A DNA stretch of 64,000 nucleotides, from the NCBI GenBank assembly GCA_000961725.1, contig LADS01000026.1, positions 1 to 64,000 of the forward strand. Reading direction: 5' to 3'. Origin of the DNA: Desulfobulbaceae bacterium BRH_c16a. GTDB taxonomy: Bacteria; Desulfobacterota; Desulfobulbia; Desulfobulbales; Desulfocapsaceae. Position 1 is the stretch's first letter, and the number at the start of each line of letters is the position of its first letter. The translations under genes and the position numbers were made by a program. Positions 50,871 through 59,981 of the stretch are shown here, one piece after another. The notes beneath the pieces are model-generated. The model made no database searches, was not told the origin of the DNA, and was given only the letters and a program-made list of their open reading frames with translations.

Positions 50871-51941
50871 ATGAAAAGCCAACACATTGATTTGGCCCGA
50901 CTGGGCTGGGATGAGTGGTTCGAAGAAAGGGAAAAATGCGGCCCTGCGGATACTGTTGCTCGGGTTGCTGCGGTCGATCGTGACTTGTTATTACTCATGG
51001 ATCAAACCGGAACCTTCCGGGCAAAGTTGGCAGGCAGCTATCTTTACCGGCACCATCTGTCGCAGGAACTCCCGTGTGTAGGAGACTGGGTGGGTGTAGA
51101 AAAACAACCGACTGACGATTTCGGCTTGGTGCACACGCTTTTCGAGCGAAGGACTGCTCTGCGCAGAAAGTCAGCGGGAGACTCCGTCGAATATCAGATG
51201 ATCGCGGCTAACGTGGATTACGTTATTGTTGTTCAGTCATGCCACTATGACTTCAACCTCAAGCGACTTGAGCGTTATCTCGTCATGGTGAGGGATGGAG
51301 GGGCTGATCCTTGTGTCCTGCTTACCAAGACTGATCTGGTTGAGCCGGAAGTTCTGGCGTCCCAGTTGGCAGAGATCCGCGCTGCAGGCGTTACGGCGCC
51401 GGTGCTGACCTTGAGCAACGTCACGCGAGAAGGCATTGACGACCTTAAGCGGACGCTGCTGCCCGCAAAGACGTTTTGCTTTGTCGGATCATCGGGGGTT
51501 GGCAAGAGCACGATCATCAACACCCTGCTCGGCCGGGAAATGCTCCAGACAAAGGGCGTCAGCGCAACGGGCGAAGGAAGACACACTACCGTCCGCCGGG
51601 AATTGATCGTCCTCGAGGGTGGCGCCCTGGTCATCGATAACCCGGGTATGCGCGAGTTCGGAATCCTGGGGGCCGAAAACGGGATAGGCGGCAGTTTTTC
51701 CGACATCATCGGGTTCGCCTCCGGTTGCCGCTACATGAATTGCAATCATACCGGCGAGCCTGGCTGCGCCGTACTTGAGGCGGTACATTCAGGCACTCTC
51801 AGTCAAGAGCACTATGACAATTACATCAAACTCAGGGAAGAGTCAGAGTTCTCCCAGATGTCACATGTCGAGAAGAGGAAGAAGGACCGGGACTTTGGAA
51901 GATACCTTAAGTCCGCCAAGAAGGACCTCGAAAATGAGTAG
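50871..51941 (+). CDS. rsgA: Ribosome small-subunit-dependent GTPase A (RsgA) homologue
   Basis: The protein has 356 residues with an N-terminal OB-fold, then a circularly permuted GTPase domain: G4 LTKTDLV, G1 VGSSGVGKSTIINTLLG, G2/switch TTVRRELI, and G3 DNPGMREFG. A zinc finger follows, with Cys-(x)3-Asn-Cys-x-His spacing at CRYMNCNHTGEPGC. RsgA proofs late 30S maturation. Its position among unrelated accessory genes, and an attC-like sequence directly after it, raise the possibility that it is a mobile paralogue rather than the main housekeeping copy. Confidence 0.92.
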   Translation: MKSQHIDLARLGWDEWFEEREKCGPADTVARVAAVDRDLLLLMDQTGTFRAKLAGSYLYRHHLSQELPCVGDWVGVEKQPTDDFGLVHTLFERRTALRRKSAGDSVEYQMIAANVDYVIVVQSCHYDFNLKRLERYLVMVRDGGADPCVLLTKTDLVEPEVLASQLAEIRAAGVTAPVLTLSNVTREGIDDLKRTLLPAKTFCFVGSSGVGKSTIINTLLGREMLQTKGVSATGEGRHTTVRRELIVLEGGALVIDNPGMREFGILGAENGIGGSFSDIIGFASGCRYMNCNHTGEPGCAVLEAVHSGTLSQEHYDNYIKLREESEFSQMSHVEKRKKDRDFGRYLKSAKKDLENE

Positions 51942-51957
51942 CGCACTTGCGCGCGCC

Positions 51958-52019
51958 GCATAACTTCGCTGCAGGCGCGACGATCCTGACAGGTCACGGC
52001 CTGAGCTCAAACGTTGACT
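51958..52019 (+). repeat. attC-like imperfect inverted structure after rsgA
   Basis: The sequence runs from GCATAAC (51958-51964) to GTTGACT (52013-52019). Inside it GCTGCAGGC can pair with GCCTGAGC leaving one extra G unpaired, a typical feature of integron attC sites. The outer core boxes match only partly. It starts 16 bases after the rsgA stop and ends 19 bases before the next start codon, as in cassette arrays. Confidence 0.35.
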
Positions 52020-52038
52020 AAAAAATCCGGAGCTTGAA

Positions 52039-52539
52039 ATGATTATAAGAGATGAGACACACGCAGATATTGATGTGATTAGCCAGGTCACAATAGCTGC
52101 ATTCAAAACTCTCCCAATCAGTAACCATACCGAGCAGTACATAATAAAAGCATTGCGTGCCGCAGAGGTGCTGACCATCTCGCTTGTGGCTGAAGTTGAA
52201 GGGCAGGTTGTCGGACATATTGCTTTTTCACCGGTAACGATTTCTAGCGGCGCAAAAGATTGGTACGGCCTCGGTCCACTTTCCGTATTGCCGGAATACC
52301 ATAAACAAGGCATCGGAAAAGCACTTGTCAATGATGGGTTGTCTTTGCTGAAAGAAATGGGCGGCCAAGGCTGCGCCCTTGCGGGAGATCCAAACTACTA
52401 TAAGCGATTCGGTTTTCAAAATTTGCCGGAACTGATTCATGAGGGCATTCCGCAAGAGTTTTTTCTTGCCCTGCCGTTTACCGAAAAGGCCCCTCGGGGC
52501 ATTGTCGTATTTCATGAGGGTTTCTGGGCAAATGAATAA
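52039..52539 (+). CDS. GNAT-family N-acetyltransferase (YhbS-like)
   Basis: This 166-residue protein opens MIIRDETHADIDVISQVTIAAF and shows VGHIAFSPVTI, GLGPLSVLPEYHKQGIGKALV with the acetyl-CoA-binding Q/R-x-x-G-x-G/A pattern, and GCALAGDPNYYKRFGFQ. This arrangement is that of YhbS-like acetyltransferases, which acetylate small molecules or tRNA-linked substrates. It is probably the last gene of the accessory stretch. The 230 bases after it, up to 52770, contain no recognisable gene. Confidence 0.9.
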   Translation: MIIRDETHADIDVISQVTIAAFKTLPISNHTEQYIIKALRAAEVLTISLVAEVEGQVVGHIAFSPVTISSGAKDWYGLGPLSVLPEYHKQGIGKALVNDGLSLLKEMGGQGCALAGDPNYYKRFGFQNLPELIHEGIPQEFFLALPFTEKAPRGIVVFHEGFWANE

Positions 52540-52770
52540 CCACTGAGGATTGAATACGATCGCGAATAGCGGTTCACATTTGAGTGGGGTTTGACCTTTG
52601 TTATGATTACGTTACAAGGCGCGGCTGTTGGTTGGGGGCGCTTGAATCATTGGGTGCAGTCCAGGGGAAGAGTTCAGAAAACTGACGGAAATTGCCGAGA
52701 AGAATCTTGCGAAAATGACAAAGAGCATGTGAACCATGCCCTCCAGGGAATCCGGTCATTGCAATTGGAT

Positions 52771-53406
52771 CTAATTTCTTTTTCTCATGGAGTACTTGAG
52801 AAGAAGGCTGACAAGCAAAAGGACGATAGCTATTCCCAGAATGGACACGTTCATTTCTATGACGGCACCGCCCAGGATGATCAAGGGGATGCTCATACCG
52901 AACTGGGCCGTCCAGTTGATGACCATGTAAGGAGTAAAAGGGACCCCCGCCAGAGCAAGCAGATTGTTTTTTACCGCATAGGGAAGGCCCGGAATAAGCA
53001 TGAATGCCAGGGCATGCCATCTGTTGTAGCTGTCGCCGATATATGGAATGATCATATTATAGGATTTCAGCAGGCGGGTAATCCACGAACGAAAAAATGA
53101 ATGGACAAGATAATAGGTGATCGCCATGTGCAAAAACATGAGCACCGCCGACAGCAGAATCCCTTCGACAATGCCGAACTTCATTCCCACCAGAACCAGA
53201 AAGACCGATATCGGCGCGCCCACAATCGGCAGGACCAGCATCAGGGCTATGAAAATCCCCGGATGGATATGGCTCTCGAGATAGCTTCTCATCATTATCC
53301 CCAGATCGTATCTGTAGATAATGTACGAGACGGCGAGCAGCACAAATACCAGTCCTGCGGCGATTGCCGATCGGCCCAGAATTTTCTTTCGTAATGGTTG
53401 TTCCAT
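52771..53406 (-). CDS. TVP38/TMEM64 (VTT/DedA-like) membrane protein
   Basis: The gene encodes 211 residues. The ATG at 53406 lies eight bases after the stop of the upstream gene and is preferred over an in-frame start inside that gene. It has five or six hydrophobic helices, including the re-entrant VGAPISVFLVLVGMKFG and a second one, MLIPGLPYAVKNNLLALAGVP. These are the VTT-domain signatures shared with DedA and TMEM64 proteins, proposed to move or scramble lipids. It is the last gene of an operon with a glycosyltransferase, a glucosidase and a phosphodiesterase fusion, which fits lipid or polyprenyl carrier traffic. Confidence 0.88.
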   Translation of the reverse strand: MEQPLRKKILGRSAIAAGLVFVLLAVSYIIYRYDLGIMMRSYLESHIHPGIFIALMLVLPIVGAPISVFLVLVGMKFGIVEGILLSAVLMFLHMAITYYLVHSFFRSWITRLLKSYNMIIPYIGDSYNRWHALAFMLIPGLPYAVKNNLLALAGVPFTPYMVINWTAQFGMSIPLIILGGAVIEMNVSILGIAIVLLLVSLLLKYSMRKRN

Positions 53407-53414
53407 CGGTTCAG

Positions 53415-55823
53415 TTATCTCTTTATATTCGGGTCGTATATGAAAATGCTCGACACCGGCAGATGATCGGAGGCCAGCCTGCACTCCCAGTCGTTGATCA
53501 CTTCGACCCTCACCGGCGCCAGATGGCGTGAATGGAAGATATAGTCCAGCCTGAGCAGCGGATAAGATGAAATGAAAGTCGGATCCGGCGGGGAATGAGG
53601 ATGGACTTTCTGGGAGTCGATCAGTTTTTCGGATAACAGCTTATAGGTCGGCGAATCGCTGCCACTGTTCAAATCGCCACAGAATATGACCGGTTCCGAG
53701 GAAGGGATTGCATCGAGCATGTTGCCTTCAACTATATGCCGCATCTGAGCCATTTTTTCACTGGTGATGTAGCTCAAATGGGTATTGAAGAAATGCATCG
53801 GCCCGCAGTGGGTGTCGAGTCGCAGCCACATGACTCCCCTGTTCTCGGATGGGCGTTTCATTTTCAGCTTCGGGAGAATTTTAAAACCCATGGCATTGCT
53901 TGGATAGCGGCTGAGAATCGCCAGGCCGTACTCACCTCCCCGGTCTTGCAGGAGAGGGAAAAAAATGCTCTGCATGTCGAGTTGTTCGGCGATAAGATTG
54001 GCCTGGTCCTGGTTGCGGGATCGTTCCATGTTTTTGTCGACTTCCTGCAGCGCGACGATATCGGGTGAATGACGGCTGATTATTCTGGCGATACGTGCCG
54101 GAAAGAGTTTGCCGTCCATGCCCAGGCAACTGTGAACATTATAAGTCAGGACCTTGATGATTTGCGGAGCATAATCGTATTTTTTCACTGCCGGAACAAG
54201 TGCCGGAAAGCGGTCTTCCAGGATTGTCCTGACATGTACTCTCAGGTCCAGCGGTCGCAGAAAAGGTTGATCGATCCCGCCGACGGTGTCGGGAAGAATC
54301 ACGAACCCTTTCGTCTCCTGACTGCCCGGTCCTCCGTGCGAGCCGTGTTCAATGGGAAATGTCAGCGACCTGCCTTCCGCCCGCCAGCCGGAAATAATGA
54401 AATCTCCTGCGTGTACATGACGGCAGATTATTTCCATGTCTTTGGTTACTTCTTTAAGAAAGGGATGATTAAGACCAAAGATTTCGGGCGCCTTCTCGCC
54501 GAGATCGCCATCGCCGGCCTGGCTGACGCATCGCACCCTTTCGTTCTCGATATAAAATACCAGAGGTATTCCCCCGTCGCGGACCAGACTTCCGGCATAA
54601 TGGCGCATTTCTTCGGCATCGGGCCTGATCGGCAGGTAGATATGACCCAGCGGTCCCATGGCAGTGATATGGATGGTATTGTTGCCGATTTCCTCCTCCG
54701 GTTCGGAAGGTTTTTCCTTGGCGGTGGACCACAACAAGCCCCTGCTGCGCTGATGGAGCCTGAAATATGGTATGATGCTTTCCACTTCGGCATAGTCGGC
54801 GTGTTTCAGGGGCCCCCGGCTGAAAACCTCCTGTACCGCCTCGCGCAGGGTTCTGCCGGTCCGGACCGCAAACGGCTCGGTCGGCTCCTGACCGTGGTCG
54901 GCGAAGATGAAGATATGATAGTCGCGTTTATCGGAGCGCATGGCCTTGTTCATTATGTCCTTGACTGTCCCCTCGATACCTTTCAGCGTCCAGAGGGCAA
55001 AGGCCGATGAGGGGCCGCGACGATGGGAGTGTTCGTCATAGCCGATAAAATTGGCATGAATGACCGGCAGGCCGCGGGCAATGTCGATCTTCACGTGCAA
55101 TCGAACCAGTTCCCGAAGCACAATGCAGGCGCCGATACGCGAGAAGATGAATTTGAATTCACTGAGCGGATTCCTGCCGCCGACAACACCTTTTACAAAG
55201 TCATAGACAGCCAGGCCCACCTCCAGCAGCGCTAAACCCATCATGCGAGCTATTTTCGGGAAATACATGATAAAGAACCAGACGATTTTCCTGATTTGAA
55301 TGTCGTGAAAAATCGAATCCAGTTTCATCGTCTGGATGCAGAACAGGGCTTCTTTGGCACCGCCGGCATAAATGTTCGAATACGAACTGCCGCCGCGAAG
55401 CAGGCCGTGATACTTTTTTTCAAATTTTGCCGCAAGTGTGTCGACATCATCGGCATCGAACATGGTTTTTTCCCGATGCATCAGACGGTCGTAATATTTG
55501 AAGGCCGGCACGGCACTTTTAACGCCGAAAAAAAGCTCCGCCTGTACGGCGGGAGTCGATGAAGGCAGGCCGGAGTAAAATTTTCTGAGGACAAAATGAT
55601 CCCGCTGGATGAGTCGTCGCAGAAAAGGCAGCCTATTCTTTTCCATGGCCCGCAGCAGCTGATCGTATCCCAGGCCGTCAATCTGGATTATCAGGACTCC
55701 GGGGGCGTGGACATCATGGTCAGCCGTTTCGGCGGGGGCTTTCTGCAGATGGCGGGCCGCCCATTCGCTGCGGCTTACGGTATCATGAAGCCGGCGTAAT
55801 TTATTTCCAAGACGGCTGAACAA
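53415..55823 (-). CDS. Alkaline-phosphatase-superfamily phosphodiesterase fused to an EEP nuclease/phosphatase domain
   Basis: This 802-residue protein has two enzymatic parts. Residues about 40-330 form a type I phosphodiesterase/nucleotide pyrophosphatase-like domain, with VLIIQIDGLGYDQL (metal Asp) and a GLPSSTPAVQ nucleophile region (Ser or Thr). It continues with ANFIGYDEHSHRRGP and FADHGQEPTEPF, the expected metal-binding Asp/His residues. Residues about 550-800 are an endonuclease/exonuclease/phosphatase domain with TYNVHSCLG, ALQEVD, FCGDLNSG and ASDHLPVSS. EEP members include sphingomyelinases and lipid phosphodiesterases. A combined role in cleaving phosphodiester headgroups is plausible but unproven. 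Hydrophobic helices near residues 180-215 suggest membrane contact. It abuts the glycosyltransferase gene by three bases. Confidence 0.85.
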   Translation of the reverse strand: MFSRLGNKLRRLHDTVSRSEWAARHLQKAPAETADHDVHAPGVLIIQIDGLGYDQLLRAMEKNRLPFLRRLIQRDHFVLRKFYSGLPSSTPAVQAELFFGVKSAVPAFKYYDRLMHREKTMFDADDVDTLAAKFEKKYHGLLRGGSSYSNIYAGGAKEALFCIQTMKLDSIFHDIQIRKIVWFFIMYFPKIARMMGLALLEVGLAVYDFVKGVVGGRNPLSEFKFIFSRIGACIVLRELVRLHVKIDIARGLPVIHANFIGYDEHSHRRGPSSAFALWTLKGIEGTVKDIMNKAMRSDKRDYHIFIFADHGQEPTEPFAVRTGRTLREAVQEVFSRGPLKHADYAEVESIIPYFRLHQRSRGLLWSTAKEKPSEPEEEIGNNTIHITAMGPLGHIYLPIRPDAEEMRHYAGSLVRDGGIPLVFYIENERVRCVSQAGDGDLGEKAPEIFGLNHPFLKEVTKDMEIICRHVHAGDFIISGWRAEGRSLTFPIEHGSHGGPGSQETKGFVILPDTVGGIDQPFLRPLDLRVHVRTILEDRFPALVPAVKKYDYAPQIIKVLTYNVHSCLGMDGKLFPARIARIISRHSPDIVALQEVDKNMERSRNQDQANLIAEQLDMQSIFFPLLQDRGGEYGLAILSRYPSNAMGFKILPKLKMKRPSENRGVMWLRLDTHCGPMHFFNTHLSYITSEKMAQMRHIVEGNMLDAIPSSEPVIFCGDLNSGSDSPTYKLLSEKLIDSQKVHPHSPPDPTFISSYPLLRLDYIFHSRHLAPVRVEVINDWECRLASDHLPVSSIFIYDPNIKR

Positions 55824-55826
55824 ACC

Positions 55827-57107
55827 CTACCTCTCTTTTCTGACCTCGGAGAAAGAATTAAGAGCGGCAGCGGTTTTTTCCTGCAGAAGCTCCCACTCGG
55901 TCTTGATTGCCAGGAGGGCACCATCAAGCACATCGATTTCAGCAACTTGTGAATTCTGCACGCCGGAGATGGTTTTTGTATAGAGCTGCAAAAGTGTCTC
56001 TGTACTTTTTTCTCTTGAAAATGTTTTCGCTGTCTCGAAGGCATTGCGACTCCAGGAAAGAAGCTGTTTCCGGTCAGCCAGTGCTTGCGCCAGCGCATCG
56101 CCAAATTGGCCTTCGGAAGTGTTCTCCTCAAGTCGGATGCCGTTGACGCCATCTTTCATAACGTCATTTACTCCCGATGCACTGAGCGCAACGACCGGAG
56201 TGGCGGCGGCCATGGCCTCGGCCAGCACCAGTCCCTGGGTTTCGGAGAGAGAAGCAAAAGCGAAAATATCCATTGCCGCATAACAGTCGGCAAGATTATT
56301 GCCGGTCAGGCTGCCGGCCATAATCAAGCGCTTGTCAAGGCGCTGCTCTTCGAAGATCTCTTTGATCTCCGGTTCCGCGTCTCCCTTTCCGGCAACGAGA
56401 AAACAGGCGTTGCCGTATTTTCTGAGAGCACGCGCCACCGCTCCGGCCAGGAAGGGAAGGTTCTTTTCTTTAGCCAGCCTGCCGACATGGCCGATGACCA
56501 TTGTGTCTTCCGGTATGCCATGCTCCCTGCGAAACCTTTTCCCGTCGCCGTTCTTAAAAAAATCGACGTCTATCCCGGTGGGCAAAACATTCATGATAGT
56601 TTGTACGCCACGGCTGATAAGCAGCTTTTTGACATCGGTGCTGGGGGCGATTACCCGGTGGCAGAGATTGGCGTATTCGGTAGCCAGCTGTATCACGAAC
56701 CGCTTCAGGGCGTCCGAATCGAAGGGAACGTAATGAGTATATTTCTCATAAAGAGTGTGATGGGTAAAGACCAGGGGCAGATCCAGGGAGCGGGCCACCC
56801 GCAGGGCGGTATCGCCCAGCAGGAAAGGATGGTGACTGTGGATGATATCCGGCCTGAAATCGGTAATCGCCCTGTTGATGACGCCCGTAAAGGGAATACG
56901 GACGGAGAAATCGCTGCCGTTGAAATTCTGGAATGCCGGGACCCTGACAATATCTTTTTCTTTGACTTCTTCCAGTCCGGCATAGGTCGGGGCAACGATC
57001 TGCACGCGATGGCCGGCTTTTCGCAAATCTTCGGCAAACGTCGATATCGACCTTGCAACTCCGCCGACGTGGGGGAGATAGGTGTTGGTGAACATCGAGA
57101 TATTCAT
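55827..57107 (-). CDS. GT4 glycosyltransferase (diacylglycerol glucosyltransferase-like)
   Basis: This 426-residue GT-B enzyme has the N-terminal MFTNTYLPHVGGVARSI with the acceptor-side GGV loop, IIHSHHPFLLGDTALRVAR and LPTGIDVDFFKNG. The C-terminal donor domain has GHVGRLAKEKNLPFLAGA, LVAGKGDAEPEIK and SLSETQGLVLAEAMAAATPVVAL with the E-x7-E pattern. Overall similarity is to glycolipid-forming GT4 enzymes such as diacylglycerol glucosyl- or galactosyltransferases. The start overlaps the stop of the glucosidase gene (ATGA). With the VTT and phosphodiesterase genes it forms a compact operon, suggesting glycolipid synthesis and remodelling. Confidence 0.88.
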   Translation of the reverse strand: MNISMFTNTYLPHVGGVARSISTFAEDLRKAGHRVQIVAPTYAGLEEVKEKDIVRVPAFQNFNGSDFSVRIPFTGVINRAITDFRPDIIHSHHPFLLGDTALRVARSLDLPLVFTHHTLYEKYTHYVPFDSDALKRFVIQLATEYANLCHRVIAPSTDVKKLLISRGVQTIMNVLPTGIDVDFFKNGDGKRFRREHGIPEDTMVIGHVGRLAKEKNLPFLAGAVARALRKYGNACFLVAGKGDAEPEIKEIFEEQRLDKRLIMAGSLTGNNLADCYAAMDIFAFASLSETQGLVLAEAMAAATPVVALSASGVNDVMKDGVNGIRLEENTSEGQFGDALAQALADRKQLLSWSRNAFETAKTFSREKSTETLLQLYTKTISGVQNSQVAEIDVLDGALLAIKTEWELLQEKTAAALNSFSEVRKER

Positions 57108-59356
57108 TCTTCCACCTCAACTCTGCACAGATAATTAGGCTCGCTCAGGGAACCGGGCTTGAATCCCGGCAGATGGACTGTAATCTTTTCAGGTCGTCGC
57201 TTATACCAGTCAGCCTTCAGGTGAACTTCCGGCGAGGTGTACCGGCAGTCGATTTCCACGCTCACCCTGCCAAACGGCGTCAGGGTCGGACCATAGGATA
57301 ATTTCTTTTTCCGCTGTATCCATTCGGGCAGAACGCCGCGGCCGATGACCAAGGAATCTTTTTCGTCCATGACAAAAATATTGCGGATCAGCAGCAGCCA
57401 TTCCGCCGCCGCCCAGCCATGCTGGCCGTCGCCCATGCAGCCGCCGTCGGTGAGCGGATGAATGGCTTCCGGCCACTGGCCGGTCGGCGAGGCGAGCGAG
57501 GCGGCGGCGGCCATCAATGAGCGGAAGCGGGGATCGCCCGCCCTCAGATAGACCTGGGCCAGTTCGAGGGTCATATAGATGTTGATGCCGGAATGGATCA
57601 TGTCCTGAAAAACACATCCCTTCTGCAGACAGTTGTTCATCAGGAACCCAGCCGTAGCGAGCATCCGCTTGTCGCCCGGCGGCAGCAGCTGCAGGGGAAA
57701 ATCGGCGACAATGGAGCCGATTGCCCCGGAATCCAGACGGCGGTTCGGCGAAGTCGGAATCGCCAGGGTGTTTTTTTCCTCGGCGACCAGGGCTATGCTG
57801 CGGAAAAGATCCTTTTCCATCTCCAAAGCAGTATTGCCGATAGCCCTCTCCTCTTTCTCCAGGCCATGGGCCGCCAGGATGTCGGCTGCGCCTTGCAGAC
57901 CGGCTACTGCCCAGAAGTCATCCCAGTAGTAGTTGTCGTTCGGGCCAAAATGCTCGGCACTGAAACCGGCCGGCAGGAGGCCGTTGATCTTTTTGTTTTT
58001 CTCGCTGAAAATCCGCTTGCGGGCGATCCATCCGGCTCCTTTGACGATCGGCTTTATCCAGTCGGGATTGAAGTTGCCGTCCGACAGCAGCCGGTAGCGA
58101 TTGAACAGCCAGAGCACCTGGCCGTTCGAATCCCATTCTCCGTCCTGAGAGTGGAAGTATCCCTCGTTTGTCTGGCGGGCGGCAAAGGTGTTGAGGTGGC
58201 GCAGACACCGGTCCTTGAGGCCTACGACCAGCATGGCATTGAGCATGATGCAGGCGTCCCGGAACCAGAAACGATTATAGGTATAGGGGCCGGGAATGAC
58301 GTCCCCGGCCGAGAGATGGATGAGAGTGCGGGTGGCGGTTTCGTAGAGGAATTGAATCTCCGCATCGGGCACCTGCAGCTCCGCTGCCTCGATTTCCGCC
58401 TCCGGCCAGCTTCTCGAAGTTGTCAGATGAGGAAAGCTTTTCGACGGAGACAGCGGCACGGAAAGCATGAAATCCCTGGCGTCTTCGTCGGCTTCCATCC
58501 TGTAGAATGCCGCCGAGGTGACCATTCCGATCCTGCATGAGATTCCTGTGGACGTCTGTTTTTCATTCAGCCGGTAGAAGATATCGCCCTCTTTATAATT
58601 GGAAAAAAGTATTTTTTCCGGTTTTTCTTCCAAAATAATTCTGGTGGTGCCATTCACCAGCCAGCCATCCTGACCTTCGAGAAGTTCAACCTTCTCTATG
58701 AACTGGACACCCTCCGGATTATAAGGGCGCAGAGCGAAAATCAGCCAGCCGCCGATGGATGCCTTGGCTCTCGCTTTCAATTGCAGCACCGGCCTGGGGT
58801 TGTCTTCGTCCATGGCGACCTCGCTTCTCAAATTGACCACCTCGGTCGTGCAGCGAGTGATGACGCGTCGATTGGTATCGTCTTTCAGCTTCTGCTGGAC
58901 ACCTTTCAACTTGGACGGGCAGACGGTTTTTCCTTCGTCGTCCAGGAACCAGCAGTCTATCGACCAGCCGTCATGGAACGGCGTCACCAGGCCATGCGGG
59001 TCGACTATGGGATACAGCGGCAGATCCGGCTTGCCGACTGCGGTCCAGTTCCGGTGGGTCAGGTTGATATGGGAGAAGGAAAAGGCCCGCGGTATGAAGG
59101 ACGGGTCCTTGGGATTAAACTGCCGTTCCACCCAATAGGGCCAGACCCAGTCGAGATTATGCTGGATCGCCTTGGTGTTGACCAACCCCCGGGCATGAAA
59201 AATGATACCGGCCCTGAGGAGTTCGATGGGTTCCTGGACCTCTGAAGGTTGGGCAAAACTGCGTATCCGCGCGGCTACCGACAGGGGATCGACCGTGTCA
59301 AACCGTTTAGCCGCCAGGCGTAAAAGAAATCTCCAGGGTAAGAGTCGTTTCAGCAT
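57104..59356 (-). CDS. Glycogen-debranching/GH15-like glucosidase
   Basis: The gene encodes 750 residues. The N-terminal half is a beta-rich domain (GWSIDCWFLDDEG, PRPVLQLKARAKASIGG). The C-terminal half, from about residue 340, is an (alpha/alpha)6 barrel with PYTYNRFWFRDACIMLNAML, SQDGEWDSNGQVLWLFNRY, NDNYYWDDFWAVAGLQGAA and PEAIHPLTDGG. WFRD and the DxxGQ segments carry acidic residues like those of GH15/GH63 and amylo-1,6-glucosidases. It would hydrolyse or debranch alpha-glucans or glucosylated lipids; no signal peptide is evident. It is the second gene of the operon, 13 bases after a coiled-coil protein, and is coupled to the glycosyltransferase. Confidence 0.8.
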   Translation of the reverse strand: MLKRLLPWRFLLRLAAKRFDTVDPLSVAARIRSFAQPSEVQEPIELLRAGIIFHARGLVNTKAIQHNLDWVWPYWVERQFNPKDPSFIPRAFSFSHINLTHRNWTAVGKPDLPLYPIVDPHGLVTPFHDGWSIDCWFLDDEGKTVCPSKLKGVQQKLKDDTNRRVITRCTTEVVNLRSEVAMDEDNPRPVLQLKARAKASIGGWLIFALRPYNPEGVQFIEKVELLEGQDGWLVNGTTRIILEEKPEKILFSNYKEGDIFYRLNEKQTSTGISCRIGMVTSAAFYRMEADEDARDFMLSVPLSPSKSFPHLTTSRSWPEAEIEAAELQVPDAEIQFLYETATRTLIHLSAGDVIPGPYTYNRFWFRDACIMLNAMLVVGLKDRCLRHLNTFAARQTNEGYFHSQDGEWDSNGQVLWLFNRYRLLSDGNFNPDWIKPIVKGAGWIARKRIFSEKNKKINGLLPAGFSAEHFGPNDNYYWDDFWAVAGLQGAADILAAHGLEKEERAIGNTALEMEKDLFRSIALVAEEKNTLAIPTSPNRRLDSGAIGSIVADFPLQLLPPGDKRMLATAGFLMNNCLQKGCVFQDMIHSGINIYMTLELAQVYLRAGDPRFRSLMAAAASLASPTGQWPEAIHPLTDGGCMGDGQHGWAAAEWLLLIRNIFVMDEKDSLVIGRGVLPEWIQRKKKLSYGPTLTPFGRVSVEIDCRYTSPEVHLKADWYKRRPEKITVHLPGFKPGSLSEPNYLCRVEVEE

Positions 59357-59368
59357 GAGATCGTTTTT

Positions 59369-59656
59369 TTAGTTTATCCTGATCATCGCGGATTCAATGG
59401 CATCCTCCACGTGTTGACGAAGGATATCTATTTCATTTTTCAAAGAGCTCCGATTTACGGATCCACTTTCATTATAATCGGCGAGTTTTTCTTTCACTGC
59501 CTCTTCTTTTTTCACTATGTCCTCGATGATCTGATAATATTCGATTTGAGTATCGAGATCGGCAAGCTCGGCAATGACTCTGAATTTGAGAATTTCCGCC
59601 TTCCAGTCATGTAACCTTCTTTCCATTTCATGTAGAAAGTTCCTGTCGTCGGTCAT
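59369..59656 (-). CDS. Small coiled-coil protein, unknown
   Basis: This 95-residue protein starts at ATG 59656, seven bases after AAGGAG; an ATG at 59674 would put that site inside the gene. The whole chain is predicted helical and highly charged: EMERRLHDWKAEILKFRVIAE, then YQIIEDIVKKEEAVKEKLADY and SLKNEIDILRQHVEDAIES. No family was identified. It is the first gene of the glycolipid-like operon. It may oligomerise or scaffold the membrane enzymes, but that is speculation. Confidence 0.75.
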   Translation of the reverse strand: MTDDRNFLHEMERRLHDWKAEILKFRVIAELADLDTQIEYYQIIEDIVKKEEAVKEKLADYNESGSVNRSSLKNEIDILRQHVEDAIESAMIRIN

Positions 59657-59981
59657 GGCATGCTCCTTGTCCACCGTATCGTGAGGTATTTCCTGTCCTG
59701 ATGATGGTTTCAGTCATGGCATCGAGAATATATACACTCAAGGCACCATATTCTGAGGTTTTTTGCTCTATTTTTGAAAAAATCGTTACCAGGTGCCGAC
59801 AACAGGCTCCGATGCCGTTAGGATTCTGCCGTTGTTGCACCAGGAAGAATGAGTCGCCCCCATTGCCGGTCGGGATTACCGCCCTATAGTATTCTAAGAA
59901 AGAGCCGGGAAGACCGAGTCGTTTCGATCTGCTTCCACCCTTCGCATGCAGAAATTTTTAAGGCAATCGCAGGAGGTCGTC

